Shown in pieces: positions 1 through 5,755 of a stretch of 8,046 bases of DNA (the stretch's first letter is position 1; the number at the start of each line of letters is the position of its first letter). Made by a program: the position numbers and the translations under genes. The DNA lies in assembly GCA_005881355.1 (NCBI GenBank), contig VBDM01000041.1:6848-14893 (forward strand). Direction: 5' to 3'. This DNA is from Betaproteobacteria bacterium. Lineage in GTDB: Bacteria; Pseudomonadota; Gammaproteobacteria; Burkholderiales; SG8-39. A model generated the notes under the pieces. That model worked only from the letters and a program-made list of their open reading frames with translations, did not search any database and was not told the origin of the DNA.

Positions 1-183
1 GTTGGGGACGCCGCCTTGAGCCATGTGCACCTGGATCTTGCCGTTCACGCCGAGCCAGTAGCCCGGGAACGGAAAGTCGGGCCGCGGCATCACCTCGAAG
101 CCGAGCACCTCGCAATAGAAATCCTTGGTGCGCTCGAGGTCGTTCGCGCGGATGAGGAAGTGGTTGAGCTCGGTGACGGGCAT
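1..183 (-). CDS. VOC/glyoxalase-fold protein, N-terminal 61 residues (cut by window edge)
   Basis: The minus strand from the ATG at 183 reads 61 residues beginning MPVTELNHFLIRANDLER. The pattern NHFLIR, then DLERTKDFYCEVLGFE, then YWLGVNGKIQVHM is the first beta-alpha-beta-beta-beta half of the vicinal oxygen chelate (glyoxalase/bleomycin-resistance/dioxygenase) fold. His8 and His53 lie where this fold often places metal ligands. A Shine-Dalgarno AGGAG (complement of 189-193) sits a few bases before the ATG and supports the start. The rest lies beyond the left edge, so length and substrate class (lyase, dioxygenase or resistance protein) are unknown. It is divergent from the dienelactone hydrolase-family gene, with 120 bases between the two starts. 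Confidence 0.85.
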   Translation of the reverse strand, partial: MPVTELNHFLIRANDLERTKDFYCEVLGFEVMPRPDFPFPGYWLGVNGKIQVHMAQGGVPN

Positions 184-238
184 GGCGGGCTCCTGTCGCT
201 TGTCCTATGCTGCGGGGCCGGGTCGCCCCAGGCTTTCG

Positions 239-268
239 GCGACATTATGCCAAAGAACGAAGTACACT
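239..268 (+). promoter_or_regulatory. Weak candidate sigma70-type promoter for the DLH-family gene
   Basis: In the divergent gap a GCGACA box (239-244, 4 of 6 to TTGACA) is followed after 18 bases by TACACT (263-268, 4 of 6 to TATAAT). Transcription would start near 275, just ahead of the ribosome binding site at 291. The match is weak and such pairs occur by chance, so this is only a candidate. Confidence 0.2.
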
Positions 269-290
269 TTGCGCTCCCCAAGAACGCCAA

Positions 291-295
291 AGGAG
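291..295 (+). promoter_or_regulatory. Ribosome binding site fixing a GTG start at 304
   Basis: AGGAG lies eight bases before GTG 304, which is ideal spacing. The next in-frame ATG (313) would be 17 bases away. This site is why GTG 304 is preferred, and why the long open frame reaching further upstream is not taken as coding. Confidence 0.7.
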
Positions 296-303
296 ACACG
301 AAC

Positions 304-789
304 GTGGGCAAGATGATCGAGCTGACCGCCTCGGACGGCCACAAACTCGCCGCCTACCGCGCAGAGCCCAAGGGCAAGCCGCGCGGGGCCTTGATCGTGG
401 TGCAGGAAATCTTCGGGGTCAACAGCCACATCAAGAGCGTCGCCGACGGCTACGCCGCGGACGGCTATCTCGCAATCGCGCCGGCGTTCTTCGACCGCGC
501 GCAGCGCGGCGTCGACCTCGGCTACTCGCAGGCCGACATCGAGGTCGGCCGCACGTTCATCCCGAAGATGAATTGGGACACGGTGATGAAAGACGCAGGT
601 GCCGCGATGGACAACGTGAAGTCCGCGGGCAAGGTCGGCATCGTCGGCTACTGCTGGGGCGGGACGGTGTCGTGGATGGCGGCGGCGCGGCTCGCGGGCC
701 TCGCCTGCACGGTGTGCTACTACGGCGGCGGCATCCCGAACAACGCCGGCGAAAAACCGAAGTGCCCGGTGATGTTCCACTGGGGCGAG
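304..789 (+). pseudogene. Dienelactone hydrolase-family protein, 3'-truncated
   Basis: From GTG 304 the frame encodes about 162 residues of a dienelactone hydrolase-like alpha/beta hydrolase. Visible are the beta strand and oxyanion region with VVQEIFG (Glu35, matching the conserved Glu of the family), DGYLAIAP, and the nucleophile elbow GYCWGG with Cys117, the hallmark catalytic cysteine. Similarity ends after CPVMFHWGE (residues 154-162, base ~789). There the family continues with the strand carrying the catalytic Asp and later the catalytic His; neither is present. The frame stays open to 1986, but past the break it only runs across a palindromic repeat and antisense to the solute-binding protein gene, so the tail is not real protein. 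Full-length members are about 220-290 residues, so roughly the last third is missing. It is probably inactive. The break could be genuine (deletion or insertion) or an assembly join. Confidence 0.8.
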
Positions 790-891
790 AATCGAGAAGG
801 GAGAGCTGGGGAAGAAGCGGTAGTGCGGGCCAAACCACCCCGCCGGCTTCGCCGGCACCCCTCCTCAAATGAGGAGGGGAAAAGCAACAGG
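790..891. other. Non-coding junction segment between the broken hydrolase and the solute-binding protein gene
   Basis: This stretch has no recognisable protein in any frame. It begins where dienelactone hydrolase similarity stops and ends at the stop codon of the minus-strand solute-binding protein gene (892-894). Its first half (790-840) is purine-rich on the plus strand; its second half is a pair of palindromes. It may be an inserted repeat element or the scar of a rearrangement. No target-site duplication is evident. Confidence 0.5.
842..879. repeat. Double palindrome, REP-like unit
   Basis: Two adjacent perfect hairpins. The first is GCCGGC (842-847), loop TTC, GCCGGC (851-856). The second is CCCCTCCTC (858-866), loop AAAT, GAGGAGGGG (871-879). 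It starts 13 bases past the stop of the solute-binding protein gene, so it may also end or protect that transcript. No run of T follows the stems on either strand, so it is not a classic intrinsic terminator. Paired GC-rich palindromes containing a GGGGTG core (minus strand) between genes are typical of dispersed REP-type units in high-GC genomes; copy number cannot be judged from one window. Confidence 0.6.
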
Positions 892-1863
892 TCAATCGAG
901 CTTCGCTCCGGAGAGCTTCACCAGCTTCGCGTACTTCTCGTACTCGGCGCGCCTCAGTGCGTCGAACTGCTCGGGCGTGCCCGTGACTGTGCGCACGCCG
1001 AATCCGGCTATTTTGTCGTGGACCTCGGGCGAGGCCACCGCCGCCACGACGCCGGCGTTCAGCCTCTCGACGACCGCGCGAGGTGTTCCCGCGGGCACCA
1101 GCGCGCCCAGCATGGAGGCCATGTCGAAGCCGGGAATGCCGAGCTCGGCGATCGTCGGGACGTCCGGCAGCGCGGGCGTGCGCTTGCCGTCGGCGCTCGC
1201 GAGGATGCGCACCTTTCCCGCCCTGGCGAATTGCGCCATCGCGGTATAGCTGGAGAAGGCGACCTGCACGTCGCCCGCGATCAGCGCCGGCCCGGCCTGT
1301 CCCATTCCCTTGTAGGGCACGTGCACCATGCTGATCCCCGCGAGCGACTTGAACAGCTCCGTGGTGATGTGATGGATCGAGCCGTTGCCTGCGGAAGCGT
1401 AGGAGAGCTTCCCGGGATTCTGCTTGGCGTAGGCGACGAATTCCGCGTAAGTCGTCGCCGGGACCGATGGATGCACCGTGAGGAAAGTCGGCAGCGTCGA
1501 GATCGTGGTGATGCCCGCGAAATCCTCGAGCGGCCGGTAAGGAACTTTCGCGTACAGGTGCGGGTTGATCGCCCAGATCGCGCTGTCGCACACGTAGGCG
1601 GTGTAGCCGTCGGGCGCCGACTTGGAGACCATTTCCGCGGCGATGTTGCCGTTCGCGCCGATGCGGTTCTCGATCACGACCTGTCCCCAGGACTCGCTCA
1701 TCTTCTGCGCGATCAAGCGCGCGAACACGTCGGGCGAGCCGCCGGGCGAGGTGCCGACTATGATCTTCACGGTCTTCGACGGATAATTTTGAGCGGCGGC
1801 GGGGTCCGGCGCGACTACGCCGATCGCGAGCGCGAGGAGGAGAGTGCGCATGGGGATCTTCAT
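892..1863 (-). CDS. Bug-family (TctC-like) tripartite tricarboxylate transporter substrate-binding protein
   Basis: A 323-residue periplasmic solute-binding protein, the usual length for the Bug/TctC family, which captures carboxylated or small organic solutes for tripartite tricarboxylate transporters. It has a signal peptide (hydrophobic segment residues 8-18, cleavage expected after PAAA, residue 24) and then the family pattern: YPSKTVKIIVG, SPGGSPD (39-45, ligand loop with Asp45), GKLSYASAGNGSIHH (151-165), HVPYKG (181-186), LPDVPTIAELG (232-242) and PAGTP (257-261). The start ATG overlaps the stop of the upstream monooxygenase by one base (TGATG), implying translational coupling; no clear ribosome binding site precedes it. 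Met5 (base 1851) is an alternative start that still leaves a signal peptide. No TctA or TctB membrane subunit is in the window, so this is an orphan binding protein here, as is common in the family. The ligand is unknown. Confidence 0.95.
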   Translation of the reverse strand: MKIPMRTLLLALAIGVVAPDPAAAQNYPSKTVKIIVGTSPGGSPDVFARLIAQKMSESWGQVVIENRIGANGNIAAEMVSKSAPDGYTAYVCDSAIWAINPHLYAKVPYRPLEDFAGITTISTLPTFLTVHPSVPATTYAEFVAYAKQNPGKLSYASAGNGSIHHITTELFKSLAGISMVHVPYKGMGQAGPALIAGDVQVAFSSYTAMAQFARAGKVRILASADGKRTPALPDVPTIAELGIPGFDMASMLGALVPAGTPRAVVERLNAGVVAAVASPEVHDKIAGFGVRTVTGTPEQFDALRRAEYEKYAKLVKLSGAKLD

Positions 1864-2888
1864 CAGGCAGGTGCGAGACGCGCATCACGCTCGAGCATCG
1901 GCATCACCTCGGCCGCGAACAGTCCGACCGAGCGCAGCGTCTCCTCGAGCGCGAGGTCGCCGAAGGCGAACTGCCCCACGAAGTAGTTCGCGCCCGCCTC
2001 GTTCATCTGCTTGCGCACGTATTCGGCTACGCTCTCGGGCGTGCCGGCGAACGCGCGGCCGTCCTCGACGATGGCGTCGAACTCCGGCGGTCGCTCGCGC
2101 AGGTGCCTGAATCCCATGAGCGAGGACAGGTAGTTGAAGCTCTCGTGCCAGCGCCGGTAAGCACGGCCCGCGGTCGCGCGCGCCTCGAGCGCTTTCCTGC
2201 CGACGAAAACGAAACGACCGATGCCGACCTTCGGCAGCGGCGCCTCGCCCCGGGTCTCCTTCCACGCGGCGCGAAAACGATCGGTGCACGCCCGGGTCTG
2301 CGACGCCCAGTCCAGGGTCATGACGTTCATGCCCAGGCGCGCCGCGCGCTCGGCGGTCTGGGGCGAATGGATCCCGTACCAGAGCGGCGGATGCGGCTTC
2401 TGCAGCGGCGGAACCGCGAGCGGCAGGCGCCGCTTCCTGCCGCCTTCCTCGCTCACGGTCACCGCGCCTTCGCGGAGGGCCGCGAGCACGAAGCCGACGG
2501 CGTCCTGGTGCATCTTCTCCGACTGCGCCGGATCGACGTCGTAGAAGCGCAGCTCCGCTGCCAGCGCGCCGCGGCCGAACGCGATCTCCAGCCGGCCCCC
2601 GCTCATTTGGTCGAGCATGCCGATTTCTTCCAGCAGGCGCAAAGGGTGATACAGCGGCGCGACGTACACCATGGGCCCGAAGCGCAGCCGCTTCGTGCGC
2701 TGCGCCACCGCCGCGAGGAACACGCTCGGCGAGGGCGCCATGCCGAGCGGCGTCAGGTGGTGCTCGGCGACGTGGTAGGCGTGGAAGCCCGCGCGCTCGT
2801 AGGCTTCGACCAGCTCCAGGCGCTCGCGGTAGAAACGCTCGATCGGGCTGCCGCTCAGGTCGAGGTGGTCGAAGACGCCGAAGTTCAT
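1863..2888 (-). CDS. LLM-class (bacterial luciferase-like) flavin-dependent monooxygenase
   Basis: A 341-residue single-domain TIM-barrel protein of the luciferase-like monooxygenase superfamily; members use reduced FMN (or F420) to oxygenate or oxidise organic substrates. It begins MNFGVFDHLD (strand 1). AEHH follows at 41-44, with His44 aligning with the catalytic-site histidine of the luciferase alpha subunit. Next come RLRFGPMVYVAPLYHPLRLLEE (67-88), DQMSGGRLEIAFGRG (93-107, flavin phosphate region) and the later strand PHPPLWYGIHSPQTAERAARLG (165-186). The start was chosen because the family's first strand begins exactly at this Met. The upstream Shine-Dalgarno is poor, suggesting dependence on translation from the hydrolase gene 38 bases ahead. 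Its stop overlaps the next gene's start. A flavin reductase partner is not in the window. The substrate is unknown; the catabolic context suggests an oxygenase acting on an organic acid or its ester. Confidence 0.93.
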   Translation of the reverse strand: MNFGVFDHLDLSGSPIERFYRERLELVEAYERAGFHAYHVAEHHLTPLGMAPSPSVFLAAVAQRTKRLRFGPMVYVAPLYHPLRLLEEIGMLDQMSGGRLEIAFGRGALAAELRFYDVDPAQSEKMHQDAVGFVLAALREGAVTVSEEGGRKRRLPLAVPPLQKPHPPLWYGIHSPQTAERAARLGMNVMTLDWASQTRACTDRFRAAWKETRGEAPLPKVGIGRFVFVGRKALEARATAGRAYRRWHESFNYLSSLMGFRHLRERPPEFDAIVEDGRAFAGTPESVAEYVRKQMNEAGANYFVGQFAFGDLALEETLRSVGLFAAEVMPMLERDARLAPA

Positions 2889-2926
2889 GGCCCAGCCTAG
2901 CAGGACGCCGTCCCGCGGAAAAGCGA

Positions 2927-4981
2927 TCAGCCCCCGATCCGCATCCTGATCACTGCGGCGTTGACCCCGCCCCGGCCGTCGGTCACGACGTAGACGAAGT
3001 TGTCCGTTCCGCCAGTCGCGTCCGCGGGAGGCGCGTAAGTCAGCACCGCGCCGCTCAGTGTCACGGTCCCGCCGCGGCCCGAGCCGACGTGCGACAGGGT
3101 GTACGACAGCGGGTCGCCGTCGACATCGCGAGTCAGCGCGGCCAGGTCGATCTGCAGCGGAACGCCGACCGCCGTGGGAAGCAGCGCGAACGCCGCGTCG
3201 GGGCGCTTGTTGCCGGCGAGCGCGGCGACCCGGCCGTCGAGCCAGGCCGTGGTCTTGCCGACGGCCTCGGGCTCGATCGCGTAGAAGCCGTGGAGATGCT
3301 GCGCGCCGCACTGGTCGGTGGGATCGGCGATGAGTCCGCCGGTCACGAAATCGGACGCCGCGCCCAGGTCGTCGGCCAGCTTCTGCGAGTCCGCGGGCAC
3401 GGTCACGAAGCACTGGTCCAGCGTATTCCAGAGCACATGCGACGGCCGCGCGACGAAGCCCGGCAGCAGGTTCGGGTGGCTCGGGTCGCCTATCCAGAGC
3501 GGGCCCGTGACGCCGGTGGACCGGGTCACCGCGCTCGAGAGCGCGATCCCGGCCCCGATCAGATTCGTCGCGACCGCCGAGATCGCGCCGCGGCTGGTGC
3601 CCGCGATGAACACGTCGAGATTGTCCGTATTCACTTCTCTGAGCACCATCAGGATATCGACCGCGTGCCGCACCTGGGTCCGGTACAGGTCGGACTGGCC
3701 GATCGTCCTCGGGTCGGGCAGATCGCTCGGGCCGTTCATCGCGATCGCGAGATACCCCGCGTTCGCCAGGATCTGTGCCGTGCGCACCAGGAAGTTCGCG
3801 CCGATAAAGGTGGCCAGGCCAGTGGCGGCGCTCCCGGTGAAGTTCAGGTTGAAGTCGGTGCCCCCGATCAGGAACACCGCGGCCTTGGGCGCCGCGCCGC
3901 TCGACGGGCGCACCGCGATGTACTGCACGGTCACGGGCGCGCCCGTCGCGCTGGTGCGCGTCACGACCTCGCCGTAGAAGGCGCAGTTCACCACGTTCGT
4001 CCGTTGCGCGAGCGTGCTGGTCCTCGTGCAGGCGGTGAGGTTGCCCTGGTTGTACGCCTTGACCCGGGCGGTGCCCTCCCGCGCCGAGCCGTCGGCGAAC
4101 GTGGCGCGATACGTGAACAGGTCGACATCGTTGATCGCCGCAGTCGCCTGGTACGAGAACGAGAGCTTGTTGTTGTCGCGGAGCGCCGTACCCTTCGTGG
4201 GCAACGTGACAAGGTCGAAGATGAAGCTGTCTCCGGGGTTGGCGCCCTCCACGAACGGCGTGACGGGGGTGCTCAGACGGGTCAGCGGCGCGGTGAGGCC
4301 GGCCCGCGTGGCGGTGAACCGGGTATTGAGCGGCAGCAGGGTGAACGCCGTGCTCTGCGCCGTGCCGCGGGAATTGGTGAGCGTGATCGGGCCCGACGCG
4401 GCGAGCTCGGGCACTCTCACCGTGACCTGCGATGCATTCGCCGCGATCACCGCGGCCTGGGCGGGCGTGCCGTCCGCGCCCGCGAACGCGACCTGGTTGT
4501 TTGCGGGAACCGGGTCGAAAAACGCGCCAGTGAACGTCACCAGCGTCCCGGCCGAGCCGTTCTCCGGCGCGACTGAGTCGATCACCGGCGGTTTGAGCCG
4601 CCCGGAAACGGCGAGGCTCAGGCGCGTGCCGGCGCGTCCCCGGATCACGACGATCAGCTCGTTCCCGGCCTGAAGCGGCACCGGCCGCTCGAGCTCGTCG
4701 ACTTGCGGATGGAAATCCGCCGGCCCGACGATCTGCACGCCGTTCAGGTACACCCAGCCGGCGTTCACGCGCTCTTCGCCGGCCCCGTTCCGGATCCGCA
4801 GCGTGAACGGGCCGGTCACGTCGGCGGGCACCGCGACCGTGTCGGCGGCCCGGCTCGGCCCCGCGGCCGGGTGCTCGTACTGCGCCGGCCCGAAGATCGT
4901 CTGCTCGGGCGCCTGCGACAGCGCGAGGCCGGGTTGACCGAGGATCAGGACGGCTGCCCAAATCCAACTCGCTCGATGCAT
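2927..4981 (-). CDS. Secreted multidomain alpha/beta hydrolase with IPT/TIG and cadherin-like domains
   Basis: 684 residues. Residues 1-24 are a signal peptide (hydrophobic core WIWAAVLILG, cleavage near LSQA). Residues ~29-129 look like a beta-sandwich (LRIRNGAGEERVNAGWVYLNG). Residues ~132-216 match an IPT/TIG fold (PVIDSVAPENGSAGTLVTFTG, ending GPITLTNSRG). Residues ~220-310 resemble a cadherin-like/VCBS-type beta domain. Residues ~315-590 are an alpha/beta hydrolase: AAVFLIGG strand, nucleophile elbow GTSRG with Ser463, Asp522 in NTLDQC as likely acid, and His564 in HLHGF as likely base. Residues ~592-684 form a second cadherin-like domain (TRDVDGDPLSYTL, VLTYAPPADATGGTDNFVYVV). Cys318, 333, 524 and 558 could form disulfides, fitting an exported protein. 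A strong ribosome site (complement GGGAGGAG, 4987-4994) lies five bases before the ATG. No LPXTG, autotransporter or membrane anchor is seen. Likely an esterase or depolymerase in the periplasm or outside the cell; substrate unknown. Confidence 0.85.
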   Translation of the reverse strand: MHRASWIWAAVLILGQPGLALSQAPEQTIFGPAQYEHPAAGPSRAADTVAVPADVTGPFTLRIRNGAGEERVNAGWVYLNGVQIVGPADFHPQVDELERPVPLQAGNELIVVIRGRAGTRLSLAVSGRLKPPVIDSVAPENGSAGTLVTFTGAFFDPVPANNQVAFAGADGTPAQAAVIAANASQVTVRVPELAASGPITLTNSRGTAQSTAFTLLPLNTRFTATRAGLTAPLTRLSTPVTPFVEGANPGDSFIFDLVTLPTKGTALRDNNKLSFSYQATAAINDVDLFTYRATFADGSAREGTARVKAYNQGNLTACTRTSTLAQRTNVVNCAFYGEVVTRTSATGAPVTVQYIAVRPSSGAAPKAAVFLIGGTDFNLNFTGSAATGLATFIGANFLVRTAQILANAGYLAIAMNGPSDLPDPRTIGQSDLYRTQVRHAVDILMVLREVNTDNLDVFIAGTSRGAISAVATNLIGAGIALSSAVTRSTGVTGPLWIGDPSHPNLLPGFVARPSHVLWNTLDQCFVTVPADSQKLADDLGAASDFVTGGLIADPTDQCGAQHLHGFYAIEPEAVGKTTAWLDGRVAALAGNKRPDAAFALLPTAVGVPLQIDLAALTRDVDGDPLSYTLSHVGSGRGGTVTLSGAVLTYAPPADATGGTDNFVYVVTDGRGGVNAAVIRMRIGG

Positions 4982-5038
4982 GATGGCTCCTCCCTTTTTT
5001 GTTCCCGCAGGACCGCTGGCCCTGGAGCGTGCGACGGT

Positions 5039-5057
5039 CGAAACATACCGGGTTTCG
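5039..5057. promoter_or_regulatory. Inverted repeat upstream of the hydrolase operon, possible operator
   Basis: CGAAAC (5039-5044) and GTTTCG (5052-5057) form a perfect 6-base inverted repeat with a 7-base spacer, 58-76 bases upstream of the hydrolase ATG. This is a plausible place for a regulator site or part of a promoter. On the minus strand TATGTT (complement of 5042-5047) inside it is a weak -10-like box without a good -35. Short palindromes arise by chance, so this is tentative. Confidence 0.25.
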
Positions 5058-5113
5058 GGGCAAAAATGAATCCCTGCCGGAAATGACAGGGCCGGGCGGT
5101 TCCCTTTGTTTCT

Positions 5114-5132
5114 CCCCTTGTTCGCGGAGGGG
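5114..5132. repeat. Short imperfect palindrome after the cupin gene
   Basis: CCCCT (5114-5118) can pair with AGGGG (5128-5132) across a 9-base loop, starting 8 bases past the cupin stop. The right flank GGAGGGGAAAA (5126-5136) matches the right arm plus flank of the larger palindrome at 873-883 (GGAGGGGAAAA), so it may be a degenerate relative of the same repeat. No T-run follows on the minus strand, so terminator function is not supported. It lies in the 159-base gap 4982-5140, in which I see no gene. Confidence 0.35.
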
Positions 5133-5140
5133 AAAACGCC

Positions 5141-5710
5141 TCACGTTCGCGGCATCGCGCCCGCGGCCTCGATTCTGCGCATCGATTCGTTCGTGAATTC
5201 CGAGCTCGGCGCGTTGCCGCCGATCACGAACATCAGGGTCGAGTACTTGTTTTTCGGTCCCCGGGTGACGTTCATGAAGCGGCGTATGGCGCCGGGCGGG
5301 AAGGAGATCAGGTCGAGCGGCTTCAGGTCCACGTGCTCGAGCCTGCCGCCCTTCCCCTCCCAGATCGCGCGCCAGGTCCCGGTCATGGCGATGAAGGTCT
5401 CGTTGGTGTCGTGGTTGTGCAGCATCGGGCCCTTGCCCGGGCGCGCGCGGCAGTAGCCGAGGTTGAATCCTTCGGAGATCTTGATCGCGGCCATGCGCGC
5501 GGCCTTCACGCCCACCGGAGACTGCTTGCCGCCGCGCTCGGTCTCGGGCGGCTGGAAGCCGATGACGTTGTAGAGAATGCGCTCGCAGCCGGGCATCTTC
5601 GAATCGGGCAGGCCGCCGTCGGAGCCTTTCAGTTTCTTGAAGCGCGCGACGCGCTTGAGCATTTCCTTCCGCGATACGCCGCGGCGCGGCAGGGTTTCCT
5701 GGTATTCCAT
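5141..5710 (-). CDS. Single-domain cupin protein with incomplete metal site
   Basis: 189 residues, no signal peptide, probably cytoplasmic. Residues ~75-165 form a cupin beta-barrel. Motif 1 is present as HNHDTNETF with His98, His100 and Glu104. Motif 2 reads SFPPGAIRRFMNV (137-148), where the usual histidine ligand is replaced by Arg143, so the common 3-His/1-Glu metal centre would lack one ligand. The basic N-terminal extension (residues 1-60, KEMLKRVARFKKLKG) is not part of the barrel and I do not recognise it. AAAGGAG lies six bases before the ATG. The gene is the first of the minus-strand set, 159 bases ahead of the hydrolase gene, and it diverges from the molybdenum hydroxylase operon 45 bases away. 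A ligand-binding or dioxygenase-like role in the same pathway is possible. The substrate is unknown. Confidence 0.85.
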   Translation of the reverse strand: MEYQETLPRRGVSRKEMLKRVARFKKLKGSDGGLPDSKMPGCERILYNVIGFQPPETERGGKQSPVGVKAARMAAIKISEGFNLGYCRARPGKGPMLHNHDTNETFIAMTGTWRAIWEGKGGRLEHVDLKPLDLISFPPGAIRRFMNVTRGPKNKYSTLMFVIGGNAPSSEFTNESMRRIEAAGAMPRT

Positions 5711-5755
5711 GACGATCTCCTTTGGCGTGCTTCATAATACTACCGAGGAGGAGGG
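5711..5755. promoter_or_regulatory. Compact divergent promoter region
   Basis: Forty-five bases separate the cupin ATG (minus) and the hydroxylase operon ATG (plus). They hold both ribosome sites (complement of CTCCTTT at 5717-5723, and GAGGAGGAGGG at 5745-5755). Between them is an AT-rich patch that reads CATAAT (5733-5738) on plus and TATTAT (complement of 5734-5739) on minus, both -10-like. The -35 matches would fall at or inside the start codons and are poor (ATGACG, 5709-5714, for plus). The untranslated leaders would be very short. Confidence 0.4.

Noticed and set aside
842..879. Intrinsic terminator for the solute-binding protein gene
   Set aside because: The stems are strong but no T-run follows on either strand; the T-rich bases on the minus strand come before the stem, not after. 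It is called a repeat instead, with a possible transcript-end role left open.
842..879. CRISPR-like repeats
   Set aside because: There are only two unlike palindromes, with no regularly spaced direct repeats and no spacers.
790..1986. Continuation of the dienelactone hydrolase frame as a ~560-residue fusion protein
   Set aside because: Past 790 the frame crosses a palindromic segment and then runs antisense to the Bug protein and monooxygenase genes, with Arg/His-rich composition and no family resemblance. It is a chance readthrough of the broken gene.
3089..4576. A plus-strand open frame of 495 codons antisense to the hydrolase
   Set aside because: Arg/Gly/Ala-rich, no recognisable motif, no ribosome site, and fully antisense to a gene with clear domains and signal peptide. 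It is a GC shadow.
5040..5136. Small gene in the gap between cupin and hydrolase
   Set aside because: Short open frames exist here, but none has a ribosome site with good spacing or a recognisable protein pattern.
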